A stretch of 29,541 nucleotides of DNA from Chrysophaeum taylorii (Eukaryota > Sar > Pelagophyceae > Pelagomonadales > Pelagomonadaceae). Positions 8,586-17,574 of this stretch are shown here, in pieces. Position numbers and translations under genes: made by a program. The DNA lies in contig JAQMWT010000631.1 of the NCBI GenBank assembly GCA_029834535.1, positions 1 to 29,541 on the forward strand, in the 5' to 3' direction. Every line of letters begins with the position of its first letter. The stretch's first letter is position 1. The notes beneath the pieces are model-generated. The model did no database searches and was not told where the DNA came from. It worked only from the letters and a program-made list of their open reading frames with translations.

Positions 8586-9008
8586 TTAGGTGATGGTGAT
8601 GCGCTGGGAGGTCTTGGGGGGTTCCCGCTTGCCAACCGTGATCTCGAGGACGCCGTCTTCCATTTTGGCTGTGGTGGTCTCCAGGTCAGCCGTTTCGGGT
8701 AGACGGACCGTGCGAGAGACCGCTCCGTAGGAGCGCTCGACGCGGTGGTAGTGCTCGCCATCACCGTCGCGCTTCTCAGAGCGACGCTCGGCCTTAATGA
8801 TGAGCTGGTTGTCTGGCGTCGCGTCGAGCGTGACACTCTCCTTCTGGACGCCGGGCACGTCAACCTTGATCTTGAAGTCGGCGTCGGTCTCTGCCAAGTC
8901 AAGCGCCATTTGCGGCATCGACGATTGAGTATGGCGGACGGGAACATGGTCGAGGGCCATCATCTCGTCGAAGATCTGGTCAAACCTGTTGCGGAAGGGC
9001 GCGAGCAT
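8586..9008 (-). CDS. small heat-shock protein HSP20, copy A
   Basis: A 140-residue ATP-independent chaperone of the alpha-crystallin family. It is probably cytosolic, as no targeting peptide is visible. A short N-terminal arm (1-32) precedes the alpha-crystallin domain (about 33-127), with FKIKVDVPGVQKE, QLIIKAERR, RSYGAVSRTVRLPE and AKMEDGVLEITVGK. The C-terminal I-x-I anchor is ITI at 137-139. It differs from copy B at six positions: A3T, F5Y, V22L, Q28H, S58N and E110D. Its upstream flank carries a heat-shock-element-like AGAAGTTTCC, also kept in copy B. It was made by the local tandem duplication together with the truncated coiled-coil gene at 9186-9571. Confidence 0.93.
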   Translation of the reverse strand: MLAPFRNRFDQIFDEMMALDHVPVRHTQSSMPQMALDLAETDADFKIKVDVPGVQKESVTLDATPDNQLIIKAERRSEKRDGDGEHYHRVERSYGAVSRTVRLPETADLETTTAKMEDGVLEITVGKREPPKTSQRITIT

Positions 9009-9118
9009 ATTGTTCGTTGGTGTTTTGCTTTTTGAGATTGATCTCTGACTCCTTTACTTGTATCGTTCTGTTTGCAGTTGCCTTTGAAGTGATCTTGCTT
9101 GGAATTCGTTCGAACCTC

Positions 9119-9128
9119 AGAAGTTTCC
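9119..9128. promoter_or_regulatory. heat-shock-element-like site, copy A
   Basis: AGAAGTTTCC is two inverted nGAAn units (GAA, 2 nt, TTC), about 110 nt upstream of the HSP20-A ATG. It is conserved at the same relative place in copy B, while neighbouring bases have changed. Two units alone are a minimal HSE. HSF control is inferred. Confidence 0.5.
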
Positions 9129-9185
9129 GTGTGTTGAAGAGACCGTTTTAAGACTAGGGTGGTAATTTTTTACCCGCAGTGCTAT

Positions 9186-9571
9186 CCCTTTACCAAGATA
9201 ACGACGACGACGACGAATCCGGAAACGGAGACGCTCTTGGTGGAGATGAAGCTGCTGAACTGGCACAAGCTTGCCAACGAGGCTACCCCAAAGGCGGTGC
9301 TGCAAAAGACGAAGCAGCTCAAGGGGCTCGATGCCAAACAGCGCGGGAGCGAGAAGCTGCTGTCGCAGGCGGCCTGGATGCAGCGCGTGATCTAGGACGA
9401 AGACGCGAGGCTGCTCCATGTGTCACGGCATTTCGTCGTCGACTACCAGGCGAACGAGCTGCGGGAAGAGCAGGGGCTCGACGACGAGGTCAACAGGCAC
9501 ATCCCGTCATTTAAGCGGCCACGGGCACAGATCGAGGAGCGCGATCGGCTGCGCGCAATAAGGACACCTAC
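9186..9571 (+). pseudogene. truncated, disabled duplicate of the coiled-coil gene
   Basis: This aligns with the first ~130 codons of the intact gene at 10779 (shared ETETL, EMKLLNWHKL, SEKLxSQAAWMQRVI, FVVDYQANE, LDDEVNRH and IEERDRL). Neither candidate start survives: the position of Met6 reads ATA at 9198-9200, and there is no ATG at the position of Met1. Codon 70 (Glu in the intact copy) is a TAG at 9393-9395. Homology stops at about 9571, where a GTT/GTC microsatellite begins and SET-gene sequence takes over. It is a duplication by-product under no coding constraint. Confidence 0.85.
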
Positions 9572-9639
9572 GTTGTTGTCGTCGTCGTCGTCGTCGTCGC
9601 TAAAGCGCTGGCAGCGGCCACCAGCACTGTGCGATGCAT
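9572..9639 (-). pseudogene. 5' stub of the SET gene (duplication remnant)
   Basis: Read on the minus strand from an ATG at 9639, the stub encodes MHRTVLVAAASALA followed by a Thr run and a stop. It matches the SET presequence MHCLLLVAGASALATTT. The following plus-strand bases (CATCTTCCGCGGCCGTT) are identical to those upstream of the real SET ATG. The Thr run comes from an expanded GTC microsatellite that forms the junction with the coiled-coil remnant. Confidence 0.8.
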
Positions 9640-10055
9640 CTTCCGCGGCCGTTCAACGGATTCGCGTCTGTGACAAGCCTCGCCCGAACTAGGGCAAGAA
9701 GACCGAACTTCACCCAACGCTGGTGCTCGAATTTCGGCCACAAATCGCCCTTTTTAGGCCGATGCGGACGCGCCGCTCTATAGTACCTGGCATTGGCGCC
9801 TTTCGTCCTCGAAAAGCACGTGAGGCCGCTGGCTTATATCCCGGCGTTGCTGGGGAGAGTACTATATTCAATTAAGAATCTCAATGAAAAGCGTCACGCT
9901 TGTAAAATCGAAATAAAGCAAACAACCAGAGGACCAACCCCTAGTTGGATGATCAAGCAGCGAGGTAGCTAAGATGGGGAGAAGGAGGCGGGGCGTAACG
10001 ATGCTCGGTCCTTCGGGAGGGGTGGTCGGTACGTCGTGCGGAAAAAAAAAAAAAC
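9640..10055. other. duplicated intergenic block, second copy
   Basis: This is the counterpart of 8178-8585: former SET promoter plus HSP20-B 3' flank. Similarity is patchy. No gene is seen. Confidence 0.5.
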
Positions 10056-10478
10056 TTAGGTGATGGTAATGCGCTGGGAGGTCTTTGGGGGTTCCCGCTT
10101 GCCAACCGTGATCTCGAGGACGCCGTCTTCCATTTTTGCGGTGGTGGTATCCAGGTCAGCCGTTTCGGGGAGACGGACCGTGCGAGAGACCGCTCCGTAG
10201 GAGCGCTCGACGCGGTGGTAGTGCTCGCCATCACCGTCGCGCTTCTCAGAGCGACGCTCGGCCTTAATGATGAGCTGGTTGTCTGGCGTCGCATCGAGCG
10301 TCACATTTTCCTTCTGGACGCCGGGCACGTCAACCTTGATCTTGAAGTCGGCGTCGGTCTCCGCCAAGTCGAGCGCCATTTGCGGCATCGACGAGTGCGT
10401 GTGGCGGACGGGGAGATGGTCGAGGGCCATCATCTCGTCGAAGATCTGATCAAACCTGTTGCGGTAGGGCGTGAGCAT
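10056..10478 (-). CDS. small heat-shock protein HSP20, copy B
   Basis: 140 residues, with the same domain plan as copy A (N-terminal arm, alpha-crystallin domain about 33-127, C-terminal ITI anchor) and only six substitutions, four of them in the N-terminal arm. Coding bases are strongly conserved, while the 3' flanks of the two copies differ widely. This is what purifying selection or gene conversion on the coding part would give. It lies head-to-head with the intact coiled-coil gene, with 300 nt between the ATGs. This is presumably the ancestral arrangement. The second HSE-like site is at 10593-10602. Confidence 0.93.
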   Translation of the reverse strand: MLTPYRNRFDQIFDEMMALDHLPVRHTHSSMPQMALDLAETDADFKIKVDVPGVQKENVTLDATPDNQLIIKAERRSEKRDGDGEHYHRVERSYGAVSRTVRLPETADLDTTTAKMEDGVLEITVGKREPPKTSQRITIT

Positions 10479-10778
10479 ATTGTTCGTTGGTGTTTTGCTT
10501 TTTGAGATTGATCTCTGACTCCTTTACTTGTATTCGTTCTGTATGCAGTTCCCCTTGAAGTGACTATCTCGCTTGGAATTCGTTCGAACCTCAGAAGTTT
10601 CCGTCAGTTGAAGAGACCGTTCCGAGACCCGTTTCTAGGGTAATAATTATTATTTCTCTCTGATAATGTATATCTCGTCATGGAGGATTCGTTACGGATA
10701 CGGTATCATATTCGGCGCGGCGTCGCAACGCACACGACGATGGAGTGTTGAGGATACATACACCGCGTCCAACAAAAC
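10479..10778. promoter_or_regulatory. bidirectional promoter, HSP20-B / coiled-coil gene
   Basis: This 300-nt region lies between divergent start codons. The HSP20-proximal ~130 nt closely match the region upstream of HSP20-A (TTGTTCGTTGGTGTTTTGCT and the AGAAGTTTCC HSE-like site at 10593-10602). The coiled-coil-proximal part is less similar to copy A. Confidence 0.6.
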
Positions 10779-12161
10779 ATGGCCGTCGGGACGATGACGA
10801 CGACGACGAATCCGGAGACGGAGACGCTCCAGGCGGAGATGAAGCTGCTGAACTGGCACAAGCTTACCAACGAGGCGGCCCTCAAGGCGGCGCTGCTAAA
10901 GACGAAGCAGCTGAAGGAGCGCGACGCCAAGCCGCGCGGGAGCGAGAAGCTGAGGTCGCAGGCGGCCTGGATGCAGCGCGTTATCGAGGACGAACAAGCA
11001 AGGCCGCTCCAGGTGTCGCGGGAGTTCGTCGTCGACTACCAGGCGAACGAGCAGCAGGAAGAGCAGCGGCTCGACGACGAGGTCAACAGACACATTTCGT
11101 CGCTCAAGCGGCTACGGGCGCAGATCGAAGAGCGCGATCGGCTACACGCAAAAAAGGAAGCCTACAAGCGCGCGCGCGCGAACGCCCGACGACAACAGCC
11201 GCTCGAATCGCATTCTGAAGTCGCGGGCGACGAGCCTGCTCAAAAACAGAAGATGGGACCCAAAGCACAGGGCACGCTCCGAACGGTCATCAGCTCGCTT
11301 GACCGCCTGGTCGATCTCGAGCGCCGCATCGCGTCGCTCGAAAAGGATTCGATCTACGAGCGGGTCGAGCAAGCGGCAGGCAGCCAGTCGACGGTCGAAA
11401 AATCTTCTTCAATCTCCTCGAAGCGCCGCCGGACGGGGCTCAAGTTCACAAAGCAGCGCATCCCCTTATCGTCGAACCGACCGTCGAAGGACGTCTACGC
11501 CGTGCGGCTCGCGCATCGCGGCGCGCGACCGATCCGGGGCGCGCAGCAACGCAAGGACCACGTGACGCGCGGTCGTCGGCCGTCACAGGAGAGCGCCGCG
11601 AGCAACAGTGTCCCGGGCGACCAGCAGCGAGAATCGACGGGCCACCTCAGCCGCCAGGACGAAGCCATTAATAATTGGCTACGTCGGAAGAAGAACCGCG
11701 GCGGGCCGTTCGTCGCGCGCGGCGGTCCCGTCGTCGCCCCGCACGTCGGCGCCGCGTCGGGTCGTCGCGGCAAGAACGCCGCACAGCAAAAGTTCATCGA
11801 CATGAAAACGCAAGTCGAGAGGCGAAAGGACTCGTTGCGAAAGTACGCCGCCTCGTCCACCGCGAGCACGAGGCTTCCGTCGCAGCGGCGCAGAACGAGC
11901 GGGGGCACGGCATCTGTCTCGTCGTCGCGACCGCGGCTCCCGTCCGTCAACAAGCAGAAACACGGTGGTTCGTCGCGCATGCCCAAGGAATCCCGTGGTG
12001 CGTCGTCGTCGACCAATGGTGCGTCCCGGAAGGCCCTCAAAGCGACGTACGCAGCATACGGCGCGCAACGAAAGGCCACCAAACCGAGGGCGCAGACACT
12101 CCCGCACCTCGCGGGCGGCGGTATCCAAGGAGTGCGTGGCGTGAGGCACTCATCGTTCTAG
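10779..12161 (+). CDS. basic coiled-coil protein of unknown function
   Basis: 460 residues starting at ATG 10779; Met6 is an alternative start. Residues ~12-135 are charged and heptad-like (QAEMKLLNWHKLTNEAALKA, then QQEEQRLDDEVNRHISSLKR), predicting coiled coils. A compact block at ~165-195 (TLRTVISSLDRLVDLE and SLEKDSIYER) looks like a second, more conserved helical motif. The rest is Arg/Ser/Lys-rich and probably disordered, with one further helical patch (KFIDMKTQVERRKDSLRKYAA without gaps, ~340-360). No enzyme motif, signal peptide or membrane segment is seen. A structural or scaffold role is possible but not shown. A truncated copy lies at 9186-9571. Confidence 0.7.
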   Translation: MAVGTMTTTTNPETETLQAEMKLLNWHKLTNEAALKAALLKTKQLKERDAKPRGSEKLRSQAAWMQRVIEDEQARPLQVSREFVVDYQANEQQEEQRLDDEVNRHISSLKRLRAQIEERDRLHAKKEAYKRARANARRQQPLESHSEVAGDEPAQKQKMGPKAQGTLRTVISSLDRLVDLERRIASLEKDSIYERVEQAAGSQSTVEKSSSISSKRRRTGLKFTKQRIPLSSNRPSKDVYAVRLAHRGARPIRGAQQRKDHVTRGRRPSQESAASNSVPGDQQRESTGHLSRQDEAINNWLRRKKNRGGPFVARGGPVVAPHVGAASGRRGKNAAQQKFIDMKTQVERRKDSLRKYAASSTASTRLPSQRRRTSGGTASVSSSRPRLPSVNKQKHGGSSRMPKESRGASSSTNGASRKALKATYAAYGAQRKATKPRAQTLPHLAGGGIQGVRGVRHSSF

Positions 12162-12181
12162 TTGTGCCGACTAAGCTAATT

Positions 12182-12201
12182 AGGGGATATCAATATCCCC
12201 T
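12182..12201. promoter_or_regulatory. perfect 9-bp inverted repeat
   Basis: AGGGGATAT-CA-ATATCCCCT lies in the 65-nt gap between the coiled-coil stop and the esterase 2 ATG. It could be a dimeric transcription-factor site, an RNA hairpin in either transcript or a cruciform. No function is established. Confidence 0.4.
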
Positions 12202-12226
12202 CGGTCTGAGGATCACACTCTCACCG

Positions 12227-13183
12227 ATGGCGTGGCGTATGGTGCTCGTGGTCGTCGTCGCCGCAGGGCGGCGCGGCTCGGGTGATAGCGGCCGGAGGCG
12301 GCGCCAAGTGGACACCGCTGCGAGCTTGTCGTACCTCGCGTTCGGGGAGGTGCCGCCGTTGGGGGAGCGTACGAAGATGCGATGGCAGTCACGAGAGAGC
12401 GGCGAGGCGATGAATTTCCAGCTGTTCCTGCCGCGAAGGTGGCACGAGGGCGACGCGTCGTGGCCGATGTTGGTGTTTTTGCATGGGTCTGGCGACGGCG
12501 TGTTCGAGGTAATGAACTCGCAGTCGCTGCCTCGGCTGCTGTCGCGGGACCAGTCGACGAGTTTTGATCCGACACCAACGTGGACGTTCGAGTTCCCCGA
12601 GGGCGTCACTTACTCGAACGCGAGCTTCGCGGAAAGCTTTGAGATGGTCGTTCTCATGCCTCAGGGCTGGACGTCGCACGCGGATTCCGGATGGTATCCG
12701 GATCGGGCGCGGCGCGTCGTCGAGCTCGTCCGGGACGTCGTCGGGGCGTACGGGGTCGACGAGGACCGCATCTCGCTTACGGGCCAGAGCGCGGGGGGTG
12801 TCGGGGCGTGGATGCTGGCCGCCATCGCGCCGAAGATGTGGGCTGCCGTCGTCCCGATCTGTGGCGCGTCCCCCGTCGAGCCGGTCGTTCTGGCGACCAA
12901 GCTCGAGGGGTTGCCGGCGTGGGTCTTCCACGCGGCTGATGATGTGGCGATGCCGGTCGAGCTCAGCGACGAGGTCGTCGATGCTATTCGCGCCTTCCGC
13001 GAGAGAGAGGAGGATCGCGCGCCTCTCGAGTACACGAGGTACGCTCGCGCGCCGGCTCCGCCCGACCCTCGCTACGCCGACATGACGGGGCACGCGAGCT
13101 ACGACCTCGCCTTCCGCGACGCCCGGCTCTACGCCTGGCTCCTGGCGCAGCGGCGGCGCCCTCATTCAGGTCCAGCGTCGTAG
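12227..13183 (+). CDS. secreted alpha/beta-hydrolase esterase, paralogue 2 (intronless)
   Basis: 318 residues from the ATG at 12227; the open frame continues upstream only as a shadow of the coiled-coil gene. A hydrophobic N-terminus (MVLVVVVAAG) suggests secretion. The fold landmarks are MLVFLHGSGDG (81-91), nucleophile elbow GQSAG with Ser188, acid Asp239 (or 238) in HAADDVAMPVE, and base His289 in MTGHASYD. It shares many blocks with esterase 1, including NSQSLPRLLSRDQST, VVPICGASP and WVFHAA. Substrates of this class are usually esters of polysaccharides, polyesters or lipids; none can be assigned here. It converges on the GT2 gene with 83 nt between stops. It is the template that reveals the intron in esterase 1. 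Confidence 0.85.
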   Translation: MAWRMVLVVVVAAGRRGSGDSGRRRRQVDTAASLSYLAFGEVPPLGERTKMRWQSRESGEAMNFQLFLPRRWHEGDASWPMLVFLHGSGDGVFEVMNSQSLPRLLSRDQSTSFDPTPTWTFEFPEGVTYSNASFAESFEMVVLMPQGWTSHADSGWYPDRARRVVELVRDVVGAYGVDEDRISLTGQSAGGVGAWMLAAIAPKMWAAVVPICGASPVEPVVLATKLEGLPAWVFHAADDVAMPVELSDEVVDAIRAFREREEDRAPLEYTRYARAPAPPDPRYADMTGHASYDLAFRDARLYAWLLAQRRRPHSGPAS

Positions 13184-13266
13184 TATGTGTGTTAACTAGA
13201 TAATAATGTTGTTCCTTCCACCTTGCGCGCGACGCCAGCCGGAGCCGAGTTCGTGGAGGCTATCAA

Positions 13267-16200
13267 CTAGAGGCCGCTCCAACCGTCGGCGGAGAGCGGA
13301 CCCGTGAGGTCGAAGAAGGCAACGAGGAGGAGCGCGATCCAGAGGAGGAGGTAGGCATGTTTCAAGGTGAAGACGACCTCCCCGCCGCAGACGGCGGTGG
13401 TGCATCTTCGAACGAGAGAGGGTGTGGCCTTCCTTCGTGCCATGTAATCGTAGAAGAACATGGCCAAGGCGGGCTCGGCAATGAGGATGAGGATGATGAC
13501 GGACATAAAGAGGCCGATCGTCCGGACGACGTGGAATCCGTTGAGGAGGAGTCGCAGGAGGGCAACGTGGATCGAAACGACGAGGGAGATGGAGACGCCG
13601 AGCGTCCAAATCTTGGCGACGACCTCGGGGACGGTGTTGTCGAAGGAAGACCAGCGGGAGGCGTCCTTGTCGAAGAACAAGATGGATATGCCGTCGACGG
13701 CGCCCTGGAGAATCGCGAGCGCGTGGAGCGGGGCCGAGATAAAGTACATTTGTTGAGCGCGGAGGAGCGAGTAGTCGCCCGGAGCTTGGCCGCGCTCGAG
13801 GGGTGCCCACTGCTTGATGATGAAAAGGAGGATCCAGAGCGCGATCTCGAGCCAGAGGCCGCCGAGCGTCAAGATCGCCGTGTCGTACTGCAGCGGGACG
13901 CTGCCGGCGATGCACATGTACTGCGGGACGAAGATCCAAAAGACTGCGGCGAACGCGTTCCAAAAGTAGGTGATGTTCTCGAACATGATCACAAAGGCGC
14001 AGATCCTTCTCGAAAGGAAGGCCGCTACGGTCCAAATCACGAGGTAGCAGGAGTATGCGAGCATCGTTGGATTGACGACGACGGCGGTGATGGGCCCGAC
14101 AGAGCAAGAGGACGCGAAGAGCGGGCGCGCCCCCCGCGGGCGCGTCGTCGGGTGGCAGCCGCCCAGGTCCTTGATGTTGGTCGTGTTGAGGAGAACAATC
14201 GTGGTGACGATTGGGCCAACCAGCAGCACCAAGACGAGCCATGGGTAGCCGCATTTAATGCCGTACCCGAGCCACGTCTTGCTCGTTCTCGCGGCGCGAG
14301 GGACGCGGCCGGCGAGCCAGCCAAACCAGGTGACGCACGACAGTTGGACGGCACCCTTTGACCACCGGAAAACGGCGGCGAGGTAGTCGGAGTGGCCCTT
14401 TCGCGCGCCGAGGACCAGGCGCTCGAAGTGGTAGACGCCCTTGCGGCCGTCGAGGATCTCGTCGTGGGAGGTCGCCGTGTCCTCGATCATCGTGTCCTCG
14501 TTGAAGCGGATCGATACGACGCGGTCCGTGTCGTCCTTGTCGTCGAGGTCCCAGCACCAGACGGCGTTGGTGCCGCAGGAGGTAATGGCCCCAACCCCCG
14601 ACCGCAGCGTGTTCGCGACCCGAAACAAGTATTCGTTCCGCATGTCGAAGAAGTCGGCCTCGAGCGTGAGCGTCGTGTAGGTTTGCGGGATCTGAACGAA
14701 CGCGACGCGCTCGTTGATTCTGAGCTCGGTCGAGACGGCGTGGTTTGATTCGTACGTGTAGAAAAAGGGGATGACGGCCGCCCAGTACCCCTGGGTAGCC
14801 ATGTGCCGACAATCGAAGATAGCGAACATGAACCGCGCTTTTTTTTTTGTCCCGTCGGCGCGCAGTTTCGTCGCGCGGAGCCGCCGGAGTGTCCGGGAAG
14901 TGTCCGACCGGAGGAACTCGTCGAGAAGTTCGAGCCCGTGATTCATGCCGCCGCTCTTCCCGCGACACTCTTGCAGCGGCTCGAGCCATTTGAACGGCAG
15001 CGTCATTTCGGCTTGGGGCGTCTGGAAGGACTCCAACGACGTCGACTCGAAGGTGGGAGGCAGCGTCGCGTAGCCTTCCAATAGTTCGGGCGAACACTCG
15101 TTCAAGTCAACCACGAGAAAACGCCCGGAGCACCACCCGACCTGGCGCACTTTGAGGACGCGCGCGAAATGGCGCCGCGCTTCCCACCGCGGGAACTGAA
15201 TAGTTTTCCCGAGGCGAGAAACGCGCGCCGTCCCGGCCTTGAGATGGACGTAGCAATTTTCCTTGATACCCCGGACCTCGGGCGACGGGCGGGCGCGGTA
15301 CGTTTCGGGCTTTGCCCTCGCCGCGTAACACGCGAAGATCGTCCTCGGCGGACCTCCGTAATACGAGACGGTGACCCCGCGCCATCTCGTGAAATCGTAA
15401 CACTTGGCCCACCCGCCGCGCCCCTGCTTGCAGTAGAGCTCGTAGAAATCGTGCATCACGTGCGGCGGTGCCACGAAATTCGACAGTGACGGGACGATCC
15501 CGTCGTCGAAGGGTTCGACCACGCGCGGGAGCGTGTCGCTCTTCTTCGAAGATTCGTCGTACGTTCGCTTCTCCAATTCGAATCTCCTCGCCCACTCCCT
15601 CAGCTCGTTTCGGCACGCGGCATCGCGGTGGCTCTTGAAGCACTCCCAGAACCTCGGGTGACCGAGGGCATTCAGCAAGTCGTAGGTACCCCACGCCAGC
15701 TCGAAGTCGTCGCGAGCGACAGGGTCGATGTCGCCCGCCTGCTGTCGCAAGAACTCCTCGATCGACGCGCCGCCCGCGAGGTCGTCTTGCTTGGCGTGCA
15801 TCTCGCGCATCCCTTGCGCGAGCTTCTCGACGACCTTGAGCCCGCTGGTCTCGACCAAGTCGAGGAAGGCGTCCCAGAGAGCCCAGCACCCGACGCGGTG
15901 GCCTTCGTCCGCAAAAATGTCCACCAACTCGGCGAGATCGTCGATGTTGAGTTGGTGCTTGGTCTCCTCGCCGTCCAAGACGCGCGACGGCTCGAGGACG
16001 AACTTGCGATGTTGAACCCAAGATATCAGCTTGCCGCACATGTTCCGCAGCACCATCATCCGCGGCTCGGACGCCGAGATCGAAAACGTCACGAGACACA
16101 AAGGCTCCTGGGTGTCCCTGTTGTTGTTGCAGTCATGCTCGATCTCGCCCATCGTCGGGCACGGCGGCGACGCGTCGACGCCAACGCCGGGCAGGTACGA

Positions 16201-16329
16201 CACGACAAGCCCGAGCGCCGCCATTGTCAACAGCGACACCAGCGCGAAGTGGTACATTGATGTGGAGACGCCGTGGGGCCGCCGGTCCTTCCACTTGTCG
16301 TCGTTGTCGTCGTCGTCTGCGAAATCCCC

Positions 16330-16363
<34 letters not shown>

Positions 16364-17574
16364 CAAAGCGCGAGGACGTCTCGGTCGTCCGCGACGGCGA
16401 CGTCGTCGACTTTCACGAGCTTCTCGACGGCGATCTTGCCGTCGTCGTCGCATTCGGGCAAGGCGTCCGCAGCGGCGCCGCACGACGACCCGCAGATGCC
16501 GTCCACGGCGATGCACCGATCGTTGAAAGGCGGCGGGTCCCACTTCTCGTAGTCGTGGACGTCGCGCGGCCAATAGTCGACGATGCACCCGACGAGGTAG
16601 GCGGCTCCCACGTCACCAAGGCAACAGGTAGACTCCTCGGCAACGGCCTCCGCGTCGTCCCCATAACCGTCGTCGTCGTCGTCGTCGTCCGTCTGGTTCT
16701 TGTCCCCTCGGAGGTCCCTCTCCTGCGCGAGCGAGAACGTCGCGTTCGTGGTCGTCGTCGCGTCGTCGTCGTTTTCGGCCGAGGCGTGGCAGAGTCTTCG
16801 GGTCTGCGTCCCGCCCGATGCGTCGAGATACGTCAACTCCCCGGGCTTTGAGACCAAAAACCAATGCTCAAATTCAAAGGAGGCCAGCAGTACGACGTAA
16901 GACGCCGACGAAACGTCTCGCGGCGCGGCGAAGTTCGAGACCGTCGCGTCGACCCGATAGGTGATATCTTCGTCGTTCGAGCAGATAGCGCACGGCGCGC
17001 TTGCCGACGTCGGCTCGTCGAGATCCGCCGAGATTGCGAGTTCAACGGACGGATCATAAATCGTCGTATGCGAGTGGTGGTCGAGCTTCTTTACGATGAT
17101 GTACCGCAGCCACAACGGATACGGGAGCACGATGAGCAGGAGCGTGACGGCGTACACTATCCGGCTGCACAGCGACTTGCCCACGAGCTCGCTCGACCGT
17201 GGGAGCGGCCGCGAATTCCGCTCGCCGCGCGGCGTCCCCGGCGCCACCTTGTTGTCGAAGAACGTCGAGAACTCTTCGAGCTGGCTCGGCGTGCGGCGGC
17301 TCGTCACGGATTCGGTCCAACCCTCGAGCGACTCACGGAACGACACCCTCCCATCCATCGAGGCGACCGCGGGCAGCCCCGCCAGTCGTCGCCGCAGAAG
17401 CCCCCACACAGCAACTGTCCAATCAAGGAGGCCCATGAAGCTAACTACTCCAATGGAGAAAAAAAAGACCGTTGCGTCCTCGCTATCACGACGACCCAGA
17501 ACAAGGAGCGTAACGAACCGGACAACAGGGGTCGGTCCTTTTGCTTCTAGCAAGGGCAGTTCCGTGGATACCAT
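13267..17574 (-). CDS. large GT2 membrane glycosyltransferase (cellulose/chitin-synthase-like)
   Basis: 1435 residues, start ATG 17574. It is predicted to polymerise or transfer sugars across a membrane; the product is unknown. Two N-terminal hydrophobic segments (~34-60, ~138-161) precede a ~280-residue Cys-rich, Asp/Ser-tract-bearing region (~165-440) and a third segment (~441-463). A soluble region follows. The GT2 core includes GKSGGMNHGLE (872-882), DCRH (921-924, at the DxD place), VQIPQTY (960-966), ITSCGTNAVW (997-1006), IEDTATSHDEI (1030-1040, the TED box) and FRWSKGAVQ (1069-1077, the QxxRW place). About seven or eight hydrophobic segments fill 1110-1425. Deviations: the DxD reads D-C-R and the QxxRW reads A-x-x-R-W. 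It is a GT2 relative, but whether it makes a polymer cannot be read from sequence. Confidence 0.8.

Noticed and set aside
8745..9035. 96-codon plus-strand ORFs opposite both HSP20 genes
   Set aside because: Shared by both copies only because the HSP20 coding strand is conserved; no independent support.
11675..12226. N-terminal extension of esterase 2 by 184 codons
   Set aside because: It overlaps the coiled-coil gene in another frame and is Arg-rich without motif; ATG 12227 gives a leader like that of the paralogue.
12389..13165. 258-codon minus-strand ORF opposite esterase 2
   Set aside because: Antisense shadow rich in Arg/Asp/Pro; the plus strand has the catalytic triad.
13357..14361. 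334-codon plus-strand ORF opposite the GT2 gene
   Set aside because: Low-complexity, Glu/Asp/Arg/Gly-rich shadow of a GC-rich coding region; the minus strand there has clear GT2 motifs and membrane helices.
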